DNA of 64,000 nt from Marinomonas sp. IMCC 4694 (GTDB lineage Bacteria; Pseudomonadota; Gammaproteobacteria; Pseudomonadales; Marinomonadaceae), in assembly GCF_008122525.1 (NCBI RefSeq), contig NZ_VSRV01000001.1, forward strand, positions 124,001 to 188,000, read 5' to 3'. The notes beneath the pieces were generated by a model. The model saw nothing but the letters and a program-made list of their open reading frames with translations. It had not been told where the DNA came from and ran no database searches. The position numbers and the translations under genes are program-made. How positions within the stretch are numbered: the first letter of the stretch is position 1; every line of letters begins with the position of its first letter. This document shows, one piece after another, positions 1 through 8,679 of this stretch.

Positions 1-625
1 ATTCCAGCGCAGTGGTGATGCCGTCAAGCATCATGTCCACGGTGGCAACGCCTTTAAACACGTTGCCTTCTTTCATCGCAATGGTGCAGGTGACCATGGG
101 AATATTTGTCACGGGATCAATGTAGGCTTCAGACCAGACGCAACGTTTTACCGAGGCGGTTTTGCCTGCGGTGTACCAACTTTCATTGTGATAACCAGAC
201 CCAGCCGGGTCGTTATAATCATCAAGGTAGCTCATGTTGGCGCCTTCGCGGCCCCAAAAAAAGCTACGACGATCCGTTCCCTTAGTAAACGCCGAAGGCT
301 CTGGCCAGATGCCACCGCCTGCGATGCTTTTATCGTCATGGTTATTAATGATGCTCGGGAAGACCTTTTTGAACAGAACATCGTCTTTAGGGAGTTGTGA
401 GGTCGCTAGCGCCAGGGTACTGGTCAGCAACTGGATTTTGTCCAGTTTGGCGCTCAATAACTCGTTCAAGCCTTTTTGATTTACCGAGATTTGTCTTTGA
501 CGTTCAGCGGTAAGGTCCGGTTTTACTTTTGTTTCAATGACCAGAAAAATGCTGGCAAGAGCCAGTAACAGTATGACGATTAACCCAATATTGATTTGTT
601 GTTGGATTTTAATCGATGATTTCAT
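1..625 (-). CDS. Methyl-accepting chemotaxis protein, N-terminal part (cut by window edge)
   Basis: Reading the minus strand from the ATG at 623-625 gives 208 codons without a stop, running off the left edge. The protein begins with a short basic stretch and one hydrophobic segment (about residues 12-30), followed by an extracytoplasmic sensor region that looks like a dCACHE domain: a coiled stretch, then aromatic-rich segments including SFFWGREG and WYTAGKTA and a final 'VFKGVATVDMMLD'. This layout is that of chemoreceptors with double-Cache ligand domains. The second membrane helix, HAMP and signalling hairpin would lie outside the window, so a Cache-domain sensor kinase or cyclase is not excluded. 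The ligand cannot be told from sequence. Confidence 0.75.
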   Translation of the reverse strand, partial: MKSSIKIQQQINIGLIVILLLALASIFLVIETKVKPDLTAERQRQISVNQKGLNELLSAKLDKIQLLTSTLALATSQLPKDDVLFKKVFPSIINNHDDKSIAGGGIWPEPSAFTKGTDRRSFFWGREGANMSYLDDYNDPAGSGYHNESWYTAGKTASVKRCVWSEAYIDPVTNIPMVTCTIAMKEGNVFKGVATVDMMLDGITTALE

Positions 626-903
626 AATAACCTCGGTGTTTGACAGCTGGTTTTGGCAACATGGTGAATGAAATAAGACCACCGCGTTAAACCGTTTTAA
701 CGACTAGCCTAGTGCAAGCGCATTGCGTAACGGCCGATAAATCAGGGCTCCGCCATAGCAACCATAGCTGTGTATGATCGCACAGAATCGCCTTATTAAT
801 ACAGCATAAATAGGGGCGGTGGCAGAGTAAAAAATCCCTATGATGTATGGCTATCCAACGGCGTGCGCGCTAGCATGTGGGACATTTTTTTGGGGGCCTT
901 GCC

Positions 904-2073
904 ATGTTTCAACTCATCCTTTTAAGTCATCAACAACACACTGATGTCGGTAATTTTTCTCTTTCTGCGGAGTTAATGGGCTTGCCGAAAGACATTCCGA
1001 TCAGCATTCAACAAACCTGTCTCATGGGCGGCAAGCAAACAGGCTCGCGTTTAATCACGTTAACCGTAGGAAATTCTGTGGTGCGTGTGGTGCCAACCCG
1101 CGGTATGGCGGTGTTAGATGTGGTGAGAGCTACCGCATCGGGCAAGCCTGTGCGATTTGGTTGGGATTCGCCAGTAAAAGACATTGTGCATCCGAGCTTC
1201 ATTCATCAAGAAGCCTCCGGTGGCATCGGTTGGCTCGATGGGTTCAATGAAATGGTGGTGCGTTGTGGCTACCAATGGGCGGGGCATCCAGGACAGGACG
1301 GCGACGAGTTTTTAACCTTGCACGGGCGCATTCAAAATACCCCCGCTGACGAGGTGATTTTAGAGGTCGAGCAAGCGCCGCCGTACCGGGTCACTTTGCG
1401 TGGCCGAGTGGATGAAAAACGTTTTAAATTCACTAACTTTGAATTGCACACCGCGCTGTCACTGACGCCAGATGAGCCTTATTTGTACATGAAAGACACC
1501 TTAATCAACAAGGGCAGTTACCCACGTGAATACCAAGCCATTTACCACAATAATTTTGGCCAACCGATTTTAGACAGTGGCGCTCAGCTGCATGTACCTG
1601 TTGCCGAATTGTCGCCTTTTAACGACTACGCCGCGGATGGGTTGAGCGATTGGAACCAGATGCCGGCCCCCACTCAAGACTTTGACGAAAGGGTGTTTAA
1701 CGTTCGTCCTTTAAGCGACGAAAAGGGGTTCTCTTATGCGTTGTTGCACAATGCCAACGCAAGCTGTGGTATAGAAGTGAGTTACCAAACCGACACCTTA
1801 CCCGTGCTCACTATTTGGAAAAACACCGACACGGTAGAGCAAGGCTATGTGATCGGGATCGAACCGGGTACCAGCTTTGCTTACAATCGATCTTATCAGC
1901 GCGATTTAGGCTTGGTTCCTACCATAGGCGCGGGGGAATCAAAACGCTTTGAAGTGCGATTTGGTCTGCTAACTGAACCACATCAAGTGGCCGATAGCGT
2001 GACAAATATTGCGCAAATTCAACGCCACCAAGCGGCTCAAGTACGCCAAACGCCGATTGTGCGCGTGAGTTAA
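904..2073 (+). CDS. DUF4432 / aldose 1-epimerase-like protein
   Basis: A protein of about 389 residues with the look of the DUF4432 branch of the aldose-1-epimerase (galactose mutarotase) superfamily: an early VVPTRGMAVLDV segment, a central NEMVVRCGYQWAG stretch, a YHNNFGQP segment and a late IGIEPGTSFAYNR motif. Family members bind sugars in a beta-sandwich and are thought to act on sugar anomers or unusual monosaccharides in the cytoplasm; the substrate is unknown. I chose the ATG at 904, which has a GGGGG stretch 7 bases upstream; a GTG at 877 would add nine unlikely residues. It lies alone and no sugar-utilisation operon is adjacent. Confidence 0.75.
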   Translation: MFQLILLSHQQHTDVGNFSLSAELMGLPKDIPISIQQTCLMGGKQTGSRLITLTVGNSVVRVVPTRGMAVLDVVRATASGKPVRFGWDSPVKDIVHPSFIHQEASGGIGWLDGFNEMVVRCGYQWAGHPGQDGDEFLTLHGRIQNTPADEVILEVEQAPPYRVTLRGRVDEKRFKFTNFELHTALSLTPDEPYLYMKDTLINKGSYPREYQAIYHNNFGQPILDSGAQLHVPVAELSPFNDYAADGLSDWNQMPAPTQDFDERVFNVRPLSDEKGFSYALLHNANASCGIEVSYQTDTLPVLTIWKNTDTVEQGYVIGIEPGTSFAYNRSYQRDLGLVPTIGAGESKRFEVRFGLLTEPHQVADSVTNIAQIQRHQAAQVRQTPIVRVS

Positions 2074-2213
2074 TCGGCGCGTGTCGGAACCGCTAAATGA
2101 TCAACATAAGGCAAAAGTACAATAAATTGCTTTGTCAGAACCGGTACTTGTCCTTATTATCCGCGGCCTATTACATTGATTGATCAGCGCAAGCGCTTTA
2201 TAGGGATAACCAC

Positions 2214-2975
2214 ATGGATTACAGCCTGTTTACAGTGACATTGTTAGTCGGAACCGGTTTTATTGCTGGTATTATCAACACCTTAGCGGGAGGTGGGTCT
2301 AACTTAACCTTGCCTGCGCTGATGGTCATGGGTATGCCGGCCGACATCGCCAACGCCACCAATCGCGTTGGTGTGTTTTTGCAAAACGTGACCGCCACGT
2401 TTGGCTTTCGTAAAGCCAAAAAACTCGATAACGCAGACATCATGCCCGTGATGATTCCGTCGTTACTGGGCGGTGTTGTCGGCGCGTTTGCGGCCAGTTA
2501 CGCGCCCGAAACCTGGCTAAAACCCTTATTACTGAGCGCCATGATTGGCATGACGATTATCATGATTGTTCGTCCTACCATGATTGCGCCACCAGAAGGC
2601 ACCGTGCCTTTTAAAGTGCGCGAAAAACCCAGTGCTTGGATCGCTTTGTTTATTGCTGGTGTGTACGGTGGCTTTGTTCAAGCGGGTGTGGGTTTTATTC
2701 TTATTGCCGCCTTGGCTGGCACATTACGTTATGACCTTGTTCGCACCAATGCGCTGAAAATGGTCTGCACCCTCGGCTTCACCGCCTTGGCGTTGTGTGT
2801 GTTTATCTGGAACGATCAAATACTTTGGATTCCGGGTCTCATCTTAGCCTCCGGCACTATGCTGGGGTCTTATCTAGCGGTGAAAATGGCGATTAAGGCC
2901 AATCCTAAGCACTTAAAGTGGTTCCTGTTTGTGATGACGGTTTGTGGCAGTGCCGCTGCTTTATTAAGTGATTAG
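2214..2975 (+). CDS. TauE/SafE-family sulfite/organosulfonate exporter-like permease
   Basis: A 253-residue hydrophobic protein with about eight predicted membrane segments. The two halves each start with a glycine-rich signature (GFIAGIINTLAGGGSNLTLP near residues 15-34 and GVYGGFVQAGVGF near 148-160), typical of TauE/SafE (formerly DUF81) permeases. Members export or import small organosulfur compounds, sulfite or related anions; the substrate here cannot be assigned. The 3' end overlaps the convergent SWIM protein gene by 12 bases. A second, only distantly similar TauE permease lies at 14.8-15.6 kb. Confidence 0.85.
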   Translation: MDYSLFTVTLLVGTGFIAGIINTLAGGGSNLTLPALMVMGMPADIANATNRVGVFLQNVTATFGFRKAKKLDNADIMPVMIPSLLGGVVGAFAASYAPETWLKPLLLSAMIGMTIIMIVRPTMIAPPEGTVPFKVREKPSAWIALFIAGVYGGFVQAGVGFILIAALAGTLRYDLVRTNALKMVCTLGFTALALCVFIWNDQILWIPGLILASGTMLGSYLAVKMAIKANPKHLKWFLFVMTVCGSAAALLSD

Positions 2976-5012
2976 CTTTTCCCCTGGTGTTACCAAGCGA
3001 TCCAATACCACTTGCAGGCGTTTTTTTGCCTTGTGGCGCTGACGAACGTCATTCAGAATCTGATCCCAGCGTGGCAGCGTATTGTGCTGTTGGCAGATTA
3101 GGCGGATTTCTCTGAGGTATTCCCCTGCGACTGGGTAGGTTTTCGGGTTCACTTTGCTAATTTCTGCCTCGGCTTTGTTTAGCCAGATGGTCATAGCAAG
3201 TTCTGGATGCGTCGCGGAGGCTTTTCTGGCTAATACCGCTGCGGTATTCGATTGATACTTCAATTGCTCCGATTGTTTATCAAATAATTCAGCGGCCTCT
3301 GAAAAGCGTTGTTCATACAGCGCAATATCAATCTCCAGCAAAAGAGGAAAAGAAGGTTTTGCTGCTTTATTTTTGGAGGGTCGGCGATTTGCGTTGTCAT
3401 CGAGCTGAGTGAGTAACGGAACCGGCAAAGGCCATATCGAGTCATCCCAGTCGGTTTCGGGAAGCGTGGCATCCTGTAAATAATGGAGCAGCTTCTCACG
3501 CACCGGCGGCCAAATAGTCAGAGGCTGACAAAGTGCTTCTAATTGTTTAAATACATCAAGATTAGGCCGTGTAAAGTAATTATCGGCCAATAATGCCGCC
3601 ACTTCGTGGTGTTTGCCTTCTTTTTGCCATTGTTCTACTAAATGCTTTTTCAGTGATGATGCCATCCCAGCAGAGGTATTTTTATACCCTTGAATCATCC
3701 AATGTTTGGCTTTTTCTGGCTGATTTAGTGCCAAGTATGTTTTCGCTAACCCAAGGTAGTCTTCGGTGATGCTCAGACTGTCTTCTATTATGGCTAATAG
3801 TGTGTTTTGATCCTCCAACTTTTCCAAGGCATACAGCACATGTTGCAATAACTGTTTGTAGTAGTATTTGTCTTGAAAGGATGGCGTCTTATTGGCAAAA
3901 GTTTTTCTTTGATTGTTCAGCCGTTCTCGCAAAATGACTACCACAGCGCGCCATTCAGCGGCTTGATAAGACGGATGATCATAGGGCAGGTCAATGTTAT
4001 CCAAAATACAAAAATCGTCGGATAATTCATGATCGATTAGCCAAAGTAGCTGATCCACAGGCGCCATGGCGCTGTTAGGAAGGGCGGTGAATACCGGTTG
4101 CATGGCAGAGCACAGCTGTTCGGCAGTTTCGCCTTCGTCACCCGCGTTGCCAGCTTGTATTATGCCTAATCTCCAAAGCTCTTTTCCTAATTCGACCACC
4201 TCATCACATTGCCCCTGCTCCAGTAAAGCCGTCAACCCTCTTTTAATAGGGCTGTAATTTGGTGTGAAACCTGTTTTATCCCAATGGTTTTGCCAGCTTT
4301 CTTGTGCAGTGATCTTTTTGATTTGGCTGCGTAGTGATGTGATGTGTTTCTTAGGGTCTATGGCCGATAAAGCGTCAGCGCGGTCCCTTAGATCAAATAA
4401 AAGATCATCAGGATTATCCTCTGCCATGTCCATTAATAACTGAACCAGCTTTTCCTTAGTTAGGGCGGTTAGAGTACGGCGAAGCGGTTGGTATTCCTGA
4501 GTATAAAAATCGACTTCTTCCTCTTCGTCATCGTCATACTCATCTGGCTCTTTAGGTGTATAAAGCTGGTTTGGTGACGCTAACGCCAATACCGACTCAA
4601 TAGTTAAGCCCGAGTGAGTGAGTGTTTCCCGAATGGCTTTCACTCTGGCGTCCTTATCCTGCCTGTCTTGATCCAGTGCGGTAGGCTGAGAGCTTTCTTT
4701 TGGTGCTTGGGTGGGAATATCCTGACCTGCATTTAATGCCTTTGCCGCCGCTAAAATGACGGCGACGGCATGTTTGCAATGTCCCCCGCTATAGGGACAA
4801 GAGCAAGTGGAATCGAGTAGAACATCTAGGAATATTCGACAATCGTATAACTCACTGCCTTGAACCTGCGCACTAAGTTGATTGTCATTATCTAAGTGAA
4901 GCTGTGTGACTTTTTGGCTAAGCCCTTTGCCCCGCTCAACAATGGTGTCGCCAGCCCATGCGGCCAAATCATCATAGGTTAAGTTTTGTAGAGATTGAAT
5001 AATATTGGTCAC
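2964..5012 (-). CDS. SWIM zinc-finger domain protein
   Basis: A 682-residue cytoplasmic protein with an N-terminal SWIM zinc finger: the CxCx(n)CxH ligands are seen in CSCPYSGGHCKH near residues 70-81. The rest is helical and TPR-like, with long stretches rich in Leu, Ala and Glu, and an acidic run (about residues 155-170, DEYDDDEEEE) between finger and helical body. SWIM domains bind DNA or proteins; bacterial members of this type often sit near SNF2 helicases or VWA/MoxR genes, but none is nearby. Its function is unknown. The start at 5012 gives a complete domain, with a purine-rich stretch upstream. Convergent with the TauE gene. Confidence 0.8.
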   Translation of the reverse strand: MTNIIQSLQNLTYDDLAAWAGDTIVERGKGLSQKVTQLHLDNDNQLSAQVQGSELYDCRIFLDVLLDSTCSCPYSGGHCKHAVAVILAAAKALNAGQDIPTQAPKESSQPTALDQDRQDKDARVKAIRETLTHSGLTIESVLALASPNQLYTPKEPDEYDDDEEEEVDFYTQEYQPLRRTLTALTKEKLVQLLMDMAEDNPDDLLFDLRDRADALSAIDPKKHITSLRSQIKKITAQESWQNHWDKTGFTPNYSPIKRGLTALLEQGQCDEVVELGKELWRLGIIQAGNAGDEGETAEQLCSAMQPVFTALPNSAMAPVDQLLWLIDHELSDDFCILDNIDLPYDHPSYQAAEWRAVVVILRERLNNQRKTFANKTPSFQDKYYYKQLLQHVLYALEKLEDQNTLLAIIEDSLSITEDYLGLAKTYLALNQPEKAKHWMIQGYKNTSAGMASSLKKHLVEQWQKEGKHHEVAALLADNYFTRPNLDVFKQLEALCQPLTIWPPVREKLLHYLQDATLPETDWDDSIWPLPVPLLTQLDDNANRRPSKNKAAKPSFPLLLEIDIALYEQRFSEAAELFDKQSEQLKYQSNTAAVLARKASATHPELAMTIWLNKAEAEISKVNPKTYPVAGEYLREIRLICQQHNTLPRWDQILNDVRQRHKAKKRLQVVLDRLVTPGEKLIT

Positions 5013-5186
5013 GTTCTTCTCGCTTTTTTTAAGCTCTTATTGTATTTCATCGACGATGATCATTGGCGACACATTGTCTGGCACAGTTGGAGCTCGTCGT
5101 CAATGTGCATAGTGTTCCATTGCGTTTTATGATGTTCGTTATTTTAGTGACGGGTGGGGCAAAAAAACAGGGGAGTAAAAGACGTT

Positions 5187-5645
5187 TTACTCATCACTGA
5201 GCGGTTTAAGCAGGCATACCACCCTTTCGATTTCTTTAAAGCCCATTTTCTTGTGTAAGACGATGCTTTTCTCATTGGCGATGGGGGTGTCGCTGGCCAG
5301 TTCCTCAAAGCCTTGTTGTCTGGCCCACTTTTCGGCGAATTCGATTAACTTTTGACCAATACCTTGCCCCTGAAAGGGCGGCAATACGTACCATGCTTCT
5401 ATGTAGGGCGTCGTGTTTTGATGGCTGCCAGGCACGTTGTTCCGAAGGTTTAACTCAATAAAGCCTAGTAGGTTTTGAGCTTGGTCAAGCGCCACTATGG
5501 CTTCTTTTAGGTTGGGGTTCTGGCCCAGAAAAAAAGCGTCTACTTCGGCCTGATTAATGTCATGAATTTCCGGTAAAAACGCCACACGTAATGATGCCCA
5601 GTCGGCGGCATCGCGTGGCTCAATCGTGCGAATGTGTACGTTCAT
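5187..5645 (-). CDS. GNAT acetyltransferase, AAC(6')-I-like
   Basis: A 152-residue GNAT-fold N-acetyltransferase. The acetyl-CoA binding motif A is clear (VLPPFQGQGIGQKLIEFAEKWA, with Q-x-x-G-x-G/A near residues 89-94), followed by ELASDTPIANEKSIVLHKKMGF and ending in ERVVCLLKP. The order of these segments (IEAWYVLP, then ASD, then HKKMGFKEIERVV) resembles chromosomal aminoglycoside 6'-N-acetyltransferases of the AAC(6')-Ic type rather than generic RimI proteins; this is from memory of the family. I start at the ATG at 5645, preceded by AAAGG; the open frame continues upstream to 5711 without family-like residues. True substrate is unproven. Confidence 0.75.
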   Translation of the reverse strand: MNVHIRTIEPRDAADWASLRVAFLPEIHDINQAEVDAFFLGQNPNLKEAIVALDQAQNLLGFIELNLRNNVPGSHQNTTPYIEAWYVLPPFQGQGIGQKLIEFAEKWARQQGFEELASDTPIANEKSIVLHKKMGFKEIERVVCLLKPLSDE

Positions 5646-5894
5646 TGCGTGATGACCTTTGAGTGAGATAGTCAGATAAATGGCATGACTCTGCTTGTCT
5701 TTTTGGATCACAAAAAAAAGCCACTTCCTAATTGTCTCTGCATTTTAGAGAAATCGACACAAATTAAAACAGATTAATACCGTGAGTCTTTTTGCTTTCC
5801 GATCTCTTAATGTTACGGTTGATAGTCAGATGATTTCGTCTGTTTAGCGATCAATTTACTGCATAACAATAATAAAAAAGCAAAGGAGATGACC

Positions 5895-6356
5895 ATGTAT
5901 AAATATTTGCTGTTTGTGTTTGGCTTGCTGAGCGCATCTCTGTCTTGGTCTGCGAAAGCGCCTTCTATTAACGAGCTGAATTCTTGTCTTGCGTTGGTGG
6001 ATTTTGTCGACATAAAGCTGGATGAATTTGCCGATCACTATTCATCAAACGATATGTTTGTCGTTCATAAAGGCTTATCGGCTTACAGTCAGTTTCTTCA
6101 ACATGAGATGATTACGCCAAAATTAGTGAGTATGTACGGTGGCAACCACACTCAAGCTAAGCTGATGCAAACATTATTCGACCGACAAAGAAAATCTTTC
6201 CTTCAAAATCTAAATGACCGTTATTCAGAGCAAAAACTTTTGACAGAATACGCCGCGAGTATCAACGATTGTAGAGCCAAAACACGGATGAAAGCGGACA
6301 CCGCCAAAGCGCTTGATAGCGCCATCACAGCGATGATAAGAATGGCGCGCGCTTAG
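5895..6356 (+). CDS. Small secreted protein of unknown function
   Basis: A 153-residue protein with a clear N-terminal signal peptide (hydrophobic LLFVFGLLSASLSWS, likely cleavage after SWSAKA), then a soluble helical region with two cysteines (in NSCLALVD and NDCRAKTR) that could form a disulfide after export. No catalytic motif is recognisable. An AAGGAG at 5883-5888 lies 6 bases before the ATG at 5895, favouring this start over the ATG at 5889. Monocistronic, ending just before a convergent ATP-grasp gene. Confidence 0.6.
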   Translation: MYKYLLFVFGLLSASLSWSAKAPSINELNSCLALVDFVDIKLDEFADHYSSNDMFVVHKGLSAYSQFLQHEMITPKLVSMYGGNHTQAKLMQTLFDRQRKSFLQNLNDRYSEQKLLTEYAASINDCRAKTRMKADTAKALDSAITAMIRMARA

Positions 6357-6367
6357 GCGTTGACAGG

Positions 6368-7174
6368 TTAAAACCCGCTGAGTTGATCGATGACTTGCCC
6401 CGTCGACAATAAATGTTGCTCGTTTAAGTAGTTCAGTAATTCGGTGTTCACATCGTGTTGAATATTGGGTAACCCCTGGTTACCAAAGATACGATTTATT
6501 TCAATCACATAGGGCACTGAGCCGACCATGGCAATGTCGAACCCCGCGTGATTAATGTCCAGTGATTCAGCCAGAAAGGTCACCAAATCCTGAGCTTCTT
6601 TGGGGATCAACGCCACTTCCACTTGCCCGCCTTGGCTTATGTTGTTGTGAAAGCCATTGTCCGATTGCAAACGCCAGTAGCCACTTACTATCTTATTGCC
6701 GACCCAAATTACGCGCATGTCTCGATCAATCGGTAAGTATTCTTGCGCATACAAAACATCGGTTTTTTCCACGTAGTCGCGCCATTGGCCGAGGGTTTCA
6801 ATCAGAAAAACACCATTGCCCATGCTGCTGCGGGGGATCTTTGCGACAAAGGGCGAGGGCATTTCTTCCCAGATTTTTTCGGCTTCATACGGCGTGTTTG
6901 CGGCGATCCGTGTGTATGGATGTTGGTGAGGCGCAATGGTATTGAAGGTGCGCGTCATTTCTACTTTGTCGTGACCGATCATATACGACGCGATACTAGG
7001 AAAAATACGTTTTTTAAGCCCGTAAATCAGCGCGTTAAGCTGCCAGTATTGTGGGAAAAGCAACCAATCGGCTTCTCTAATTTCGTCTAAATGGTCGTAC
7101 ATGGATTCGGGTTTTATATAACGGACTTGGGGGAGATGCAGAGTTCTTAGGGCGTCGAAAGAGATGATGTTCAT
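6368..7174 (-). CDS. RimK-like ATP-grasp protein
   Basis: A 268-residue protein with an ATP-grasp fold. Visible parts are the lysine/glycine segment PFVAKIPRSSMGNGVFLIE near residues 107-125, the hinge-like LYAQEYLPIDRDMRVIWVGN and the metal-binding tail HAGFDIAMVGSVPYVIEINRIFG, where the D and E/N residues bind Mg-ATP. This order is that of RimK/glutathione synthetase-like carboxylate-amine ligases. The substrates are unknown and no peptide or cofactor precursor gene is adjacent. The ATG at 7174 is preferred to the upstream TTG. The stop lies 12 bases from that of the convergent secreted-protein gene. Confidence 0.75.
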   Translation of the reverse strand: MNIISFDALRTLHLPQVRYIKPESMYDHLDEIREADWLLFPQYWQLNALIYGLKKRIFPSIASYMIGHDKVEMTRTFNTIAPHQHPYTRIAANTPYEAEKIWEEMPSPFVAKIPRSSMGNGVFLIETLGQWRDYVEKTDVLYAQEYLPIDRDMRVIWVGNKIVSGYWRLQSDNGFHNNISQGGQVEVALIPKEAQDLVTFLAESLDINHAGFDIAMVGSVPYVIEINRIFGNQGLPNIQHDVNTELLNYLNEQHLLSTGQVIDQLSGF

Positions 7175-7313
7175 CAAGTATAATCAGTGGCGAAACAAGC
7201 CGCGATTGTGCGGCCTGCTACCAAAAAAAGAAACCGTTTTATTGTCTAAATAGAAGTCTAAATACCTGCCAAAACACGGCGCTAAAAAAAGCCCAAGAAT
7301 AGTTACCGTATCA

Positions 7314-8210
7314 TCACGTTTTAGGCTCGTTACGCGTATTGCGCAAACGTCGCAAAGAGTCAAAAATCAACATGGCCAACGCCGACCAAATCAGCATAAA
7401 AGTGACCAGCTTTTCTGGGCTGAGCGGTTCGTCGTACAAAAACACCGCGAGAAAAAACATGCCCGTTGGGCCGATGTATTGAAAGAACCCAAGCGTCACC
7501 ATGCTCACACGATTCGCCGCGGCGGCAAAGCACATCAAGGGCACCATGGTAATTGGTCCGGCGGCAAACAGCAGCCAGTTCACACTGGCACTGTTGTTAA
7601 ATACACTGGCTGTTGAAGAGGTACTCATCATTAAATACGTCAGCGCAATGGGCAGCATAATGGCCGTTTCAATGGCCATACCGGTAAAACTATCGACCGC
7701 AATTTTCTTCCTTACCAAGCCGTAAAAGCCAAAGGTAATGGCTAACGCCAAGGCGATCCAAGGCAAAGAGCCAAATTGAATCACTTCAAACACCACCGCG
7801 CAAAAACACAACAACACCGCGGCTTTACGCACACCGTCTAACTTTTCTTTAAAGAAAATCATCCCCAATAAAATACTGATCAGCGGGTTTATGTAATACC
7901 CCAAGCTGGCGCTGAGCATTTTATTATTTTGCACCGCCCAAATAAAGGTACCCCAGTTAACGGCAATCAACACCGTGGTAATCAGCATCGCCAGTAGGGT
8001 TTTAGGGGATTTGAGAACCGTAGTTAATGCATCGGTATAACGCAATATTAAAATAAGCGCCAATACCAGTAAAAACGACCAAATAACGCGATGGGCAAGA
8101 ATTTCCTGTGCGGGCACAAACGACATTTCCTTAAAATAAATGGGCGCGATGGCCCACAGAGTGAATGCCGTTATCGCGTAGAAAATGCCGCTTTTAGAAG
8201 ACGTTTGCAT
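7314..8210 (-). CDS. rarD: RarD-type EamA/DMT transporter
   Basis: A 298-residue inner-membrane protein with about ten membrane helices arranged as two EamA repeats. The opening GIFYAITAFTLWAIAPIYFKEM, then HRVIWSFLL and the NWGTFIWAVQNNKMLSASLGYYINPL segment are characteristic of RarD (the 'chloramphenicol-sensitive' family). Its physiological substrate is not established. The ATG at 8210 has an AGGA about 8 bases upstream; a TTG at 8228 would add six residues. Divergent from the FMN-riboswitch-controlled transporter, so the two share a 470 bp intergenic region. Confidence 0.88.
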   Translation of the reverse strand: MQTSSKSGIFYAITAFTLWAIAPIYFKEMSFVPAQEILAHRVIWSFLLVLALILILRYTDALTTVLKSPKTLLAMLITTVLIAVNWGTFIWAVQNNKMLSASLGYYINPLISILLGMIFFKEKLDGVRKAAVLLCFCAVVFEVIQFGSLPWIALALAITFGFYGLVRKKIAVDSFTGMAIETAIMLPIALTYLMMSTSSTASVFNNSASVNWLLFAAGPITMVPLMCFAAAANRVSMVTLGFFQYIGPTGMFFLAVFLYDEPLSPEKLVTFMLIWSALAMLIFDSLRRLRNTRNEPKT

Positions 8211-8391
8211 TGAAGTGATCCTATTCAATGAGTGTTTTTAGTAAGGCTTGTGAGTGTATATTAATACTGGATAAATGGTCAGGTTTTTGTCTCTTTAGCA
8301 ACAGAGTATTTCTTTTGCGTGTTGATCGCACATATTGCCTAAAGAAAGCGATGCGTTTAAAGTTGCCGGGTATATTTTTACATTAATCGAA

Positions 8392-8562
8392 CTTCGGGGC
8401 GGGGCGAAATTCCCCACCGGCGGTGATTTGACGAGATTGAAGAATCCATCAAACAGCCCGCGAGCGCTTAACGCTTTTTTCCTTTGTGATTGAAAGCATT
8501 AAGGTCAGCAGATCTGGTGAGACTCCAGAGCCGACGGTTACAGTCCGGATGATAGAAGTCGA
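8392..8562 (+). promoter_or_regulatory. FMN riboswitch (RFN element)
   Basis: Highly conserved blocks of the RFN aptamer are present in order: CTTCGGGGCGGGGCGAAATT, CCCACCGGCGGTGAT, the AGCCCGCGAGCG stem-loop, a variable AT-rich arm, GGTCAGCAGATCTGGTGAGA, CCAGAGCCGACGGTTACAG and the closing TCCGGATG. The closing P1 strand is plausible around 8550. It lies about 120 bases upstream of the ATG at 8680. By family knowledge it binds flavin mononucleotide and lowers expression of riboflavin biosynthesis or transport genes. The segment 8564-8615 holds a weak hairpin (AAGCC/GGCTT) and a T run at 8612 that could serve as the expression platform. Confidence 0.95.
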
Positions 8563-8679
8563 CCAAGCCTTTGTTGCGCCTGACCTGTGTTAGGGGCTTC
8601 AGAGCTGTGCTTTTTTACGTACAGACCTTGGTATATTCCTCATCACCCCTGTGCATCTTACTGATTGGAGAAACCAAAG

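Noticed and set aside
877..903. GTG at 877 as the start of the DUF4432 gene
   Set aside because: A GGGGG stretch sits 7 bases before the ATG at 904; the nine extra residues are not family-like.
5174..5191. AGTAAAA/TTTTACT hairpin at the end of the GNAT gene
   Set aside because: Arms are only 7 bases, AT-rich and separated from the T run; not a convincing terminator.
5813..6038. Minus-strand open frames across the start of the secreted-protein gene
   Set aside because: They are antisense to the signal-peptide gene, which has a good ribosome binding site; no recognisable protein features.
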